Made by a program: the position numbers and the translations under genes. From Astropecten irregularis (Eukaryota; Echinodermata; Asteroidea; Paxillosida; Astropectinidae): DNA of 64,000 bases. Location of the stretch: positions 10,524,499 to 10,588,498 of the forward strand of contig OZ020250.1 of assembly GCA_963971285.1 (NCBI GenBank). The letters run 5' to 3'. How positions within the stretch are numbered: the first letter of the stretch is position 1; each line of letters begins with the position of its first letter. The notes below the pieces were generated by a model. It was not told the origin of the DNA. It was given only the letters and a program-made list of their open reading frames with translations, and searched no databases. Positions 54,671 through 64,000 of this stretch are shown here, one piece after another.

Positions 54671-56504
54671 CCAAAAATACAAGTTTTCGAACGTTAGAGG
54701 GCGTCTTACCATTTCTTTTATACGCAGTCGGAAAATTCGAAAGGCTTGCGGCGTGCATTTTCTGGACAAGTCATGCAACGCAGGGCTCCCCAAATGCCTT
54801 GAAATGAAATATTTTTAGGGTATACACAAAATGTATGAGCTGGCGAACAGAATTGGGCCTATATGCAAGTCTTGTCCCGGTAATGAAGATGCGCGCATAC
54901 CGTAAAGTTAGAATTTGCTAGAGATAAAGAAAGCTTACAATTTTCATAAAATCGTAAAAAATTCAATCAAGATGCCGTCGTGTCGCCGTTTCACATTTAG
55001 CATCCCGGACACACATACTTAATACCCACAAATTTTCATGACGATCGGACAATGTCTTCATGACGATCGGCCTATCGGCTATTGTGTTACCAAAATCTCA
55101 TTTTGATGACGTAATGATGACGTCACAGTATTTTGCTCCGAAAATGTTGATCTCTGTTGCACATTTAAGAATTACAAAAAGAATTTTAAAGATACCATCT
55201 TTCGTTCACTAGTTATCGTTAAAATAACTTTAATGACCCAAATATTCAATAAATCATAAGAAATCGGAGGATGACGTCATGATGACGTCATTGCAATTTT
55301 TTGATATAACACTTCCCGACTTAGACAGGTACCAAGTTTCCACTCAGTCGAACCAAGGGTTCGCTCATAATTGGCATGCGAAGTTTGGCCATTTATGGCA
55401 CTGTCACGTGACCCATGATGACGTCATGATGACGAAATTGTTCGGCACACATCCGCACTATAGGGACTTTGTTTTGACCAAGTTTGGCTGATATTGGCTG
55501 TTTAAAACTAAACAAAGTGGGGTGTAGAAAGTCTGTGCACAAGCCTATGACCGAACAAAAAGAAAAGCTTTTCGCTTCCGCGAAAAAGCCAAAAATACAA
55601 GTTTTCGAACGTTGAGGGCGTCTTACCAATTTTCGTTTGCAGAAAAGACGGAGAAGACTTGCCGGCGTGCATTTTCTGGACAAGTCATGCAACGCAGGGC
55701 TCCCCAAATGCCTTGAAATGAAATATTTTTAGGGTATACACAAAATGTATGAGCTGGCGAACAGAATTGGGCCTATATGCAAGTCTTGTCCCGGTAATGA
55801 AGATGCGCGCATACCGTAAAGTTAGAATTTGCTAGAGATAAAGAAAGCTTACAATTTTCATAAAATCGTAAAAAATTCAATCAAGATGCCGTCGTGTCGC
55901 CGTTTCACATTTAGCATCCCGGACACACATACTTAATACCCACAAATTTTCATGACGATCGGACAATGTCTTCATGACGATCGGCCTATCGGCTATTGTG
56001 TTACCAAAATCTCATTTTGATGACGTAATGATGACGTCACAGTATTTTGCTCCGAAAATGTTGATCTCTGTTGCACATTTAAGAATTACAAAAAGAATTT
56101 TAAAGATACCATCTTTCGTTCACTAGTTATCGTTAAAATAACTTTAATGACCCAAATATTCAATAAATCATAAGAAATCGGAGGATGACGTCATGATGAC
56201 GTCATTGCAATTTTTTGATATAACACTTCCCGACTTAGACAGGTACCAAGTTTCCACTCAGTCGAACCAAGGGTTCGCTCATAATTGGCATGCGAAGTTT
56301 GGCCATTTATGGCACTGTCACGTGACCCATGATGACGTCATGATGACGAAATTGTTCGGCACACATCCGCACTATAGGGACTTTGTTTTGACCAAGTTTG
56401 GCTGATATTGGCTGTTTAAAACTAAACAAAGTGGGGTGTAGAAAGTCTGTGCACAAGCCTATGACCGAACAAAAAGAAAAGCTTTTCGCTTCCGCGAAAA
56501 AGCC
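54671..56504 (+). repeat. Tandem duplication (about 914 bp) of a third-subfamily tail
   Basis: The two units (about 54671-55590 and 55591-56504) are nearly identical except for about 45 bases near their start. Each ends in a hairpin (55567-55590 and 56481-56504; arms GCTTTTCGC and GCGAAAAAGC) and contains CRE pairs. An identical 70-codon ORF in each (55279 and 56193) is a by-product. No left terminus for this subfamily was found in the window. Confidence 0.8.
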
Positions 56505-56506
56505 AA

Positions 56507-59500
56507 CTAGAGGTTGTGTCTGTTGAAAACAGAACACAAGGCTTTTCCGTTTTATGTCTACTCTTGATATATACTATTACTTGTTCATGTGTGTCACAAA
56601 GAAAGATAGTGCCTAACATTAACTTTTGGTGATAGAATCATGATCATAGCTCTTATTAGTATAGAGGACAGAGGTCAATCAATGCATCATAAAAAGATCT
56701 TCCCTAACAATGACAGTTGCCAAAAGAATGAAGTTCATAGATGATTTTGGTTTGATTGTGAAATATTTTTGTAAATTGTGAGATGATGTCATCGAGATGT
56801 TATATTAATATTGGTTGCTTTTTTTTTTGATTTGTTGGAGAATTAAGGAAGCGTGTAGGAATTTGTTCCATTTTGCAAAGATGTACGTTTTTGCTGAATT
56901 TGGTACTTAATCAGAAGTGAAGGTCTTGAACTTAGACGTTGTTTCATGTACATGTTCACGCTAATTTGTTCACTCAACTGGATAGCAGAAATGCGGCAGA
57001 AATAGTCTTGCCCTCCCGAATCCCTCACGGTGGTTACACCACACATTTCGAAATGCTACTGAACGAAATTATTATAGCGCCCTCTCACATAAATTCAATC
57101 ACATGCGGTCGATCGCTTTTGTGCGTAGATACATTACATGTACATGTAGTTAGTTTGTTTTTCTCATGATGATGTGGGACTGGAAACGAGTCTAAGACCT
57201 TTCTTTAGCATGCAACGTCACAGACCAAGTTTTTGCCAACCAGCATGGCGGAAACTATGGCGAGCCGTCGAAAGCCACGCATATTAAAAAAAAATAATCA
57301 CAATTTTAAACACAACGTTTCATAAACATGGAAAGATATTGCTTTGCTAAATGTCATGGAAACAACACAAACAATGATGGTATGCATTTTGTATGCTATG
57401 GAAATTTGGTAAACATGTTGAATTTGGTCACGCCGTCTGTCAAGAAGATGAAATGATTTGCAACATTAGGCTGCCCATACCACGTATTGCCAACCAGCGC
57501 GTCCGTCCGTGTAAAATGTACACAAAAAGCAAGGTCTATCGTCTGTGTGTAGGTGACCTGGTTTCCGCCTCATTATAAATGAAAATCTCGACAGAAGCTG
57601 CATGGAGCGGAAACCAGACTGTCTGCAGCGATACCGTAAGTGAAGGTTTGAGGCGATTTATTACAAACAGAACTGGGTTAAATTTCCTTGGTTAGGCATA
57701 GTTGTTTATGATTTAATGTCATTTAATGAAATTGTTGAATACTTAAGATTACAAATGTTATTGTTGTGTTAGGTATACTTGGTAAATTTATGACGTTTTT
57801 CATTGCTGGATCCGTGGACATGACGGATGGCTAGTTGACTCATGAATGCATGTGACGTACGTGCGCTATGCATGACCACGATGGCATTTTGTACATTGTA
57901 GGCCTACCACGAAAAGAATACAAAACCTTTTTAGGAAAGAATTCCACTGACGGCCATCACTTGTGCACAAACCTATGGGACCAACAGAGGGCGTTTTGAT
58001 AAAAATAGATAACCGCTGCATTCGAAGTGTATAATTGTAGGTCAAAAAAACCCTGAAAATCTCACTTTTTAGATAAGCTACACCAGTTTTCACTCCTGAG
58101 ATTGAAGTTCATCATGACTTGCATCCAATAAGTTAACTCTTGGAGGAAATAACCCTGTTTCCGTCAAGGCCGTCAGTGGAATTCTTTCCCCTTTTTACAT
58201 TATTTAATGATTGTTTGGTATGTGAATTGTGAAAGAATATGCTCTATAGAATAGTAAGGAATATGCTGAAATAGATAAAGTATTAAATATTTATTTGCAT
58301 GATACACATTTCATTGAAATTCTTGGTCTAACGTTAGACTAGGCCTAGGACCGGGGCTCTAGCCGATAGGCCCTAATTTGAAATAGCGTTCCGCACTAAT
58401 GACGTCACACCGTGCATGCACGCGCACACATACCTCCACTCACCACACGTTTGCATGGCCGGTTGCAATGTTTGTCTGAGGTTCGGTGCTATTTTTAGCT
58501 CAAGTGCGCAGCGCTATTGAAGAATTTGTTTGATTTGAGCTTGCTATGTTTATGCTTGCCCATTTTCCAGACAGTGGCTACTCAAACCTTTGACTTAATC
58601 TAACTAAAATGAAAGAATTCCACTGGTGGCCATTACGGAAAAAGGGTTATATCCTCGCTAATTGCATAGATTATATTAAACCATTAGTCATTATGTTAAA
58701 AAGATTATCCTCCAAGAGTTAACTTATTGGATACAAATTATTATGAATTTCAATCTCAGGTGTATACAACTTTGGTAGCATGTCTGAAAAAGGAATATTA
58801 CAGGTTTTAATTTTACCTACATTAATTAATACTCTTAATGCAGCGTGAGTGATTTTTTTGTAAAATGCCCTCTGTCGGTTCAATAGATTTATGCACAAGT
58901 GATGATCGTCAATGGAATTCTTCCCTTATGTTTTTCCAATACATTAACTTAAAACATGGAGAAATATGTGTCTTATTTCTCCATGCTTAAACCAATAAGA
59001 AGGAAATTTCCTTCCTCCATGCTTAAACAAGGTTTCTAAAAAAAGAAAGGCAATTAGATTAGGGCCTAAAGTAGTCAATTATTGTCATATGCAATAAAAG
59101 AAATGAAATGAAATAAAAATATTTAGTACATGAACTAGTTTGGGCAACTATTAATTATCCACTTCTGTATCATACAGGATTTTTTTTAATAAAAAAATAA
59201 CAATACCTCCAAAGCACTTTGTATGAAAATGGAAATGGTTGAATTTAAATAATTGAAAAACATGGTAAAACAAGAAGGGCAAATAGAGACAAAATAATTT
59301 GGGCTTTTTTTTTATGTTTTCATTTAGTGATTTAAATCAAACAACCCTGTCTGTAAAGTTATGTCTCTTGTGGGCTGGTATTGGTATCAGTAATGTTGTT
59401 GATTTTGTTTAGAACAGCTGTCTGCTCTTAATAAGAAATTGTGTTTTTTTCAGTACTTTATTATCACTACAGTAGTTAGTAGGCCCTCAGCCTACTAGTA

Positions 59501-60265
59501 CACATGTACGTGGGTCAGGCATGATTGTAGAGTAGAATTCTTTTTGAGGACCCATTTTAATTTCTGAATGTAAAAACAGACGGGTCCCAAGTTACACAAT
59601 CACTCATCTTTCACCCTATTGTATAGAAATTATAATGGGACTCAATAAAACAGCTGCGCTATGTTAGGGTACACAATCCATTGATTCATAAAAGTATAAG
59701 GAACAAAAATTTGCTATTATTTCACATATTTGCTTTGAAAGGTATATGTAGATTGCTGATAGTAGGCCCTATGTGTTATATCATTTTTAAAGGTACATGT
59801 AGTATCATACATTGGTAAGAGACCAAAACAGAAATGTAGTAGTAGAAACCTCCTGTTAAGATTTGTCCGCCTGAAATGGTGTATTTATCCAGAAATGAGT
59901 AAAACAATGACAAAAAAATCTTTTTGATCTTTTAAAAGATCAATAAAAGAGAAAAGACTTAAGAAATACTGTGGCCGTTTTTCACGATTTTCTCAAAAAG
60001 TGGGCACCGTATGGAATTGAAATTTTTACAGATGACTGTGAACGCAGTCCCTAACTGCGCAATCACAAAATGTACTTGCCTGCAATTTTAGCACACCACT
60101 GTTTGCAAGAAGTACAGATTCATGGGCAATAATATCAAGGAAGATTGCTTGATATATTTTCCCATGAATCTGTACTTCTTTGACAAAAACCAAAGTATGA
60201 TACTACCTTTGAAGATGTTTTCTAGCTGGTGACAATTTTTTTTATTTTTTTTTTATTTTTTACAG
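56507..60265 (+). other. Leader and probable 5'UTR intron of copy M
   Basis: It aligns with the leaders of A and F but has a single 80-bp unit (from about 57541). The donor GTAAGT is at 57636 and the acceptor ACAG ends at 60265. The leader ORF (57245-57325) is present. The old MITE (58611-58925) and the hairpin-bearing MITE (about 59790-60212) are shared with the other copies. Confidence 0.55.
57934..58189. mobile_element. 256-bp MITE with 22-bp perfect TIRs and 8-bp target duplication
   Basis: The ends are perfect 22-bp inverted repeats beginning GGAAAGAATTCCACT. CCTTTTTA is duplicated at 57926-57933 and 58190-58197. Copies A and F have a single CCTTTTTA and no insertion. An 8-bp duplication fits hAT- or Merlin-type transposases; the GG start leans to Merlin, but this is not proven. 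Confidence 0.9.
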
Positions 60266-63200
60266 ATGGCTCTGGACTGTATGAAGATGGCAGAGAGTAT
60301 TTCATCTATCAAAAATCCTGGCATGTGCCAGGTACCTGGTGTATGCCAGGTACCTGCGGTGTGCCAGGTACCTGTGATGTGCCAGGTTGATAACAATAAA
60401 AATCCTGGCGTGTGCCAGGTACTTGGTGTATGCCAGGTACCTGCGGTGCGCCAGGTACCTGTGATGTGCCAGGTTGATAACAATAAAAATCCTGGGGTGT
60501 GCCAGGTACCTGGGGTGTGCCAGGTTCAAAATCCTGGGGTGTGCCAGGTGCCTGGGGTGTGCCAGGTTCAAAATCCTGGGGTGTGCCAGGTACCTGGGGT
60601 GTGCCAGGTTCAAAATCCTGGGGTGTGCCAGGTACCTGGGGTGTGCCAGGTTAATAACAAGAAAAATCCTGGGGTGTGCCAGGTACCTGGGGTGTGCCAG
60701 GTTAATAACAAGAAAAATCCTGGGGTGTGCCAGGTACCTGGGGTGTGCCAGGTTAATAACAAGAAAAATCCTGGGGTGTGCCAGGTACCTGGGGTGTGCC
60801 AGGTTAATAATAACAAGAAAAATCCTGGGGTGTGCCAGGTACCTGGGGTGTGCCAGGTTATGAGAACAAGCGTAACAAAACCTGAGAACCAAATGAGAAC
60901 AATAAAAAATGAACAAATCATGAGAACAAATGAAGTTGAGAACATGATGATGACAAAAGACAGTGTTGTCTGTAAAATGCATGAAATGAAAACTGACATA
61001 ATTGATTTGTGTGGAATCAGTTGTCAGACATCAAGCTCCAGTAAAGCAAAAGTTATCAATGGAAATCATGTGATGAAATGCTATCTTTTACAGATTGTGA
61101 GACCTAAGAAATTGCAGTTGAAGAAACTACAGAAGGAATATGAGAGGAAGATACAACATGACAGACAAAACAAAGTGAGTAATCTGAGACAAGAAAGGAA
61201 GAAACGATTGTCACGTTCTAGTAATTTGCATGGTGTGCAATGGCTGAAGAAGTATGGTTGGACAAAGCACAGTGGTGGGGGATGTGTTTTGAATTGTGTT
61301 GAAGAGATATATGAACGAAAAGGAAGAAAGAGACCATCACGACGGTACAAGAAGAAAGTGAGAAAACAGGTATTCAGGCAAACTCACAATATCAGGAAAG
61401 GAGGAAGAGTAATAGAGAGTCGCATGACCAAGAAGGATAGAAAGGCACATAAAGATGAACAAACACAGATCTGGAAGCATACAAATGGAAGTATAAGTAC
61501 AGTTTTTAAGAAGATGAAGTTCTTGAAAGACAAAGCAAATGAAATGAGGAAGAGACAGAGATGTATTCATAAGATGAGCAAGCAGGTTTCTGATAAGAGG
61601 ATAAAACAGATCATAGAGCAAGATAAAAGTGGTAGCAAATGTGCTGGGAAAGTGGATACTGGAGACAGAAATAGTAATGCTAATGTAGATGGACAGTGTT
61701 GGATTTGTGATGAGATGATCGAGCCATGGGACTTCAAATTACAGTGTTATTGTGGGTTATGGTATCATGTTGATTGTATGGGAGTTACAAGTTGTATTGG
61801 AAATCATGTCTTGCTAAACAAGTCAATTGTATGGATATGTTGCAAATGTCGAGGGAGTAACTACTGTAAATATTTATATGACTGTTCTGACATTTCTGCA
61901 GATTTGACTGTATTTGATGTGATGTTGACTAGTTTTGAAGAGGATGTTGACGAACAAACGGAAGAGGATTTTGACAGTCAGGCAATGAACAGAAATGTTG
62001 AAGGTAAATATGCATGTGGTAACAAAAAACAAACAGTACCAGAGCAATCAGGAGGATATACATTGAGGAATAGAAAGAAATCAGAATCTAATACAGGCAA
62101 ACAAGATGCTGAGGGTGTATCTTTGACGGATGGTAATGAGAAATCTAATGATGGTAAAACTTGCAGAAGTCATGAAAAATCAAAACAATGTTCAAAGAGT
62201 GATCAGGGTGAATCATGTAGAGTGAAGCAAAATACCAAGTATGCTCTGAGAAGTAGAAAGAGATCAGTGTCACCCCATAGTAATAAGAATGGAGATGAGA
62301 AGATGCAAAAGGTCACAAGTAATGACAGTATGAATAGACAATGTTCAAAGAGTGATCAGGGTGAATCATGTAGAGTGAAGCAAAATACCAAGTATGCTCT
62401 GAGAAGTAGAATGAGATCAGTGTCACCTCATAGTAATAAGAAGGGAGATGAGAAGATGCCAAAGGTCACAAGTAATGACAGTATTAATAGCACCAAATAT
62501 ATTAACACACAGCAGGACATAAAGAAGCCCCAAAACATGCAAAGTGATACATATGAAAACAGTGGAAATAGTGGAGTTGTAAGTGCATCAGATAATATGA
62601 TTGTACAGGGTAGTTTCCATCAAGGTGATTTTAGATTTGGAAATAATACTGGTAAACAGTGTGTTGCTAATAGTCTGTGTGCTATAATGTATAGCAGAAT
62701 TAAGAAGTTAGACAAATGGTGCTCTAATGAAATGGACTTTGTGTTGAATACTGGAAATGAATTGTATGGTTTTTTATCACATAGTTCTACAGTAGAGAAT
62801 GACTATTTGTTGATCAGTGAGTTGCCCGAGGAAATAGATGTTTTCAGTCAGCATTTCTGTGTTCAATTCCATGAAGCTGTGTCTGGTACCTTTGGAGAAA
62901 ATACAAATCTGTCAGATTTCAATATGATTTCATTGAATAATGCTCTGCAGCAGACACTTCACAAGTATGCAGCATGTTTTATCTGTTTCCATATGAACAC
63001 ATTTTCAGTCATTGCTCAGGATGGATTGTATTATATTTTTGATTCCCATTCTAGAAATCATAATGGCAGACAAGACTGTAACGGCAGAAGTCTTCTGAAA
63101 CGTGTAGCTTCATGGCAAGGTGTGTACAGTTATTGTATTGAACTTGGAAATTCTATGAATGTGTCTGAATCCGAGCAGTTTGAAATTACTGGAGTCAGTG

Positions 63201-64000
63201 TTGAGATTAAAAATGAGCAGAATATTTATAATCATGAACCTACAGGCAATAATGAAAGTGTTTGCACCGAGTGTAATGTTGGAGATGTAGAATCTGAATG
63301 TTTACTTGAGATATCAAAATCAAATGAAGTGCAGGGAAATGTTGATGCACATGTCATAAGCAGTTGCAAGAGTGGTGATGATGTAGAAATAGTGGAAGTT
63401 ATAGAACCTGCCAAATTAAGATTTGTGTTACTAAGTTATGATAGTAAAAACCAATTGTGTCAGAAATTTGGATTGAGGAGGGTATCTCTAGATGTTGATG
63501 AGAGTGCTAGAAGATGTGATAACATGGGAAGTCCAGACAGAATAAAGAGGATCAAAGGTGATGGAAACTGTTTCTTCAGAGCTATTTCTTGTGCTATATC
63601 TGGAACTGAAGAAAATCATATGCATGTCAGAAGAATAGTTATAAATCACTTGTTGAAAAATGCTGGTAAATTTAACTGTTTTGTAAGAGAAGGTTTTTCT
63701 ACAGTGGAAGATTATGTGGTTAGGCAGAGGCTATTTCATAATGGTACATGGGCAACAGAAGTTGAAATCATAGCAATGGCTGACATGTTGGGTGTTGATA
63801 TATATACATATAGTGATGCAAGTAGGTGGTATGTGTTTTCACGTTCATTCACCAACACTGACAGATTATCAGATTGTGGAATTTATTTGTATCATAGAAA
63901 TGAAGTTCATTATGATTTAGTCATGAATGTTCATGAACTTGTTCCAATTAATCATGCTGACAGTAATGAAAACTACTGTAACAGAGATTTGATGTCTGAA
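60266..64000 (+). CDS. Giant Helentron polyprotein, copy M, 5' part
   Basis: It is open from the ATG at 60266 to the window end (1245 codons) with no stop. The N-terminus matches copy F in the longer CQV array. It has the PHD finger, the C76-like catalytic C799, and the OTU motif D1099-GN-C1102. Downstream of the OTU domain the last visible residues follow copy A (HADSNENYCNRDLMSE) and not copy F, which helps place the recombination in F. Several private substitutions lie between the PHD finger and the OTU domain. Rep, helicase and endonuclease regions would lie outside the window. Confidence 0.85.
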   Translation, partial: MALDCMKMAESISSIKNPGMCQVPGVCQVPAVCQVPVMCQVDNNKNPGVCQVLGVCQVPAVRQVPVMCQVDNNKNPGVCQVPGVCQVQNPGVCQVPGVCQVQNPGVCQVPGVCQVQNPGVCQVPGVCQVNNKKNPGVCQVPGVCQVNNKKNPGVCQVPGVCQVNNKKNPGVCQVPGVCQVNNNKKNPGVCQVPGVCQVMRTSVTKPENQMRTIKNEQIMRTNEVENMMMTKDSVVCKMHEMKTDIIDLCGISCQTSSSSKAKVINGNHVMKCYLLQIVRPKKLQLKKLQKEYERKIQHDRQNKVSNLRQERKKRLSRSSNLHGVQWLKKYGWTKHSGGGCVLNCVEEIYERKGRKRPSRRYKKKVRKQVFRQTHNIRKGGRVIESRMTKKDRKAHKDEQTQIWKHTNGSISTVFKKMKFLKDKANEMRKRQRCIHKMSKQVSDKRIKQIIEQDKSGSKCAGKVDTGDRNSNANVDGQCWICDEMIEPWDFKLQCYCGLWYHVDCMGVTSCIGNHVLLNKSIVWICCKCRGSNYCKYLYDCSDISADLTVFDVMLTSFEEDVDEQTEEDFDSQAMNRNVEGKYACGNKKQTVPEQSGGYTLRNRKKSESNTGKQDAEGVSLTDGNEKSNDGKTCRSHEKSKQCSKSDQGESCRVKQNTKYALRSRKRSVSPHSNKNGDEKMQKVTSNDSMNRQCSKSDQGESCRVKQNTKYALRSRMRSVSPHSNKKGDEKMPKVTSNDSINSTKYINTQQDIKKPQNMQSDTYENSGNSGVVSASDNMIVQGSFHQGDFRFGNNTGKQCVANSLCAIMYSRIKKLDKWCSNEMDFVLNTGNELYGFLSHSSTVENDYLLISELPEEIDVFSQHFCVQFHEAVSGTFGENTNLSDFNMISLNNALQQTLHKYAACFICFHMNTFSVIAQDGLYYIFDSHSRNHNGRQDCNGRSLLKRVASWQGVYSYCIELGNSMNVSESEQFEITGVSVEIKNEQNIYNHEPTGNNESVCTECNVGDVESECLLEISKSNEVQGNVDAHVISSCKSGDDVEIVEVIEPAKLRFVLLSYDSKNQLCQKFGLRRVSLDVDESARRCDNMGSPDRIKRIKGDGNCFFRAISCAISGTEENHMHVRRIVINHLLKNAGKFNCFVREGFSTVEDYVVRQRLFHNGTWATEVEIIAMADMLGVDIYTYSDASRWYVFSRSFTNTDRLSDCGIYLYHRNEVHYDLVMNVHELVPINHADSNENYCNRDLMSE

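Larger units (their letters stand above)
56507..64000 (+). mobile_element. Giant Helentron-like element, copy M, cut by window end
   Basis: The left terminus CTAGAGGTTGTG directly follows GCCAA of the preceding hairpin. It contains the leader, a fresh 256-bp MITE (57934-58189), and the first 3735 bases of the giant ORF. The 3' part lies beyond the window. Confidence 0.8.

Noticed and set aside
55279-55491. Two identical 70-codon ORFs (also 56193-56405)
   Set aside because: They lie across the CRE/tail module of a non-coding element and are identical only because of the 914-bp duplication.
57393-57578. 61-codon leader ORF, considered as a captured host gene fragment or THAP-like finger
   Set aside because: Cys/His spacing does not fit a THAP domain, the frame is not kept in copies A and F, and it spans the 80-bp leader unit.

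Overview
This is eukaryotic, intergenic, transposon-packed DNA with no recognisable host gene. AT-rich composition, a long metazoan-style Rep/helicase transposon gene, and frequent TAGGCCTA, ACATGTACATGT and TGACGTCA motifs suggest a marine invertebrate, perhaps an echinoderm or another deuterostome. That taxon guess is weak.

The window is dominated by three head-to-tail copies of one very large Helitron-like (Helentron/Helitron2-type) element. Copy A starts at 889, copy F at 27326 and copy M at 56507 (cut by the window end). All three begin at exactly the same CTAGAGG terminus although their upstream flanks differ. A and F each span about 19 kb. Each carries a roughly 3.6-4 kb leader (with a likely 5'UTR intron whose acceptor touches the ATG), a single giant ORF of about 3250 residues, and a long 3' region with a 75-bp minisatellite. 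Domain order in the protein is: CQV-repeat N-terminus, PHD finger, C76-like cysteine peptidase, OTU cysteine peptidase, Lys/Arg/Tyr-rich repeats, zinc-cysteine (DUF6570-like) region, Helitron N domain with HUH Rep, Pif1-type helicase, and AP-endonuclease-like C-terminus. The A and F ORFs are intact. The M ORF is open to the window edge.

Between the giant copies (20043-27325 and 46702-56506) lie short relatives of about 1.2-3 kb. They share the same left terminus (CTAGA, a hairpin, then GGCTTTTCCG) and the same right end (an AAG-repeat tail, an A-run, then a CGGAAAAGCC hairpin). They look like non-autonomous derivatives mobilised by the giant ORF. Many were inserted into the A-rich tail of an older sibling, which stacks right-end hairpins (four at 21228-21408). 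Several carry 130-bp tandem units containing a perfect DR3 nuclear-receptor-type site next to an ETS-like palindrome, plus paired CRE palindromes.

MITE-like inverted-repeat insertions (1188-1613, 44758-45092, 52115-52600, 57934-58189) are superimposed. Some can be dated because a sibling copy preserves the empty site. The giant ORF would supply cleavage, unwinding and rolling-circle functions; its two ubiquitin-peptidase-like domains and PHD finger suggest interaction with host chromatin or ubiquitin pathways. Function is inferred from motifs only.
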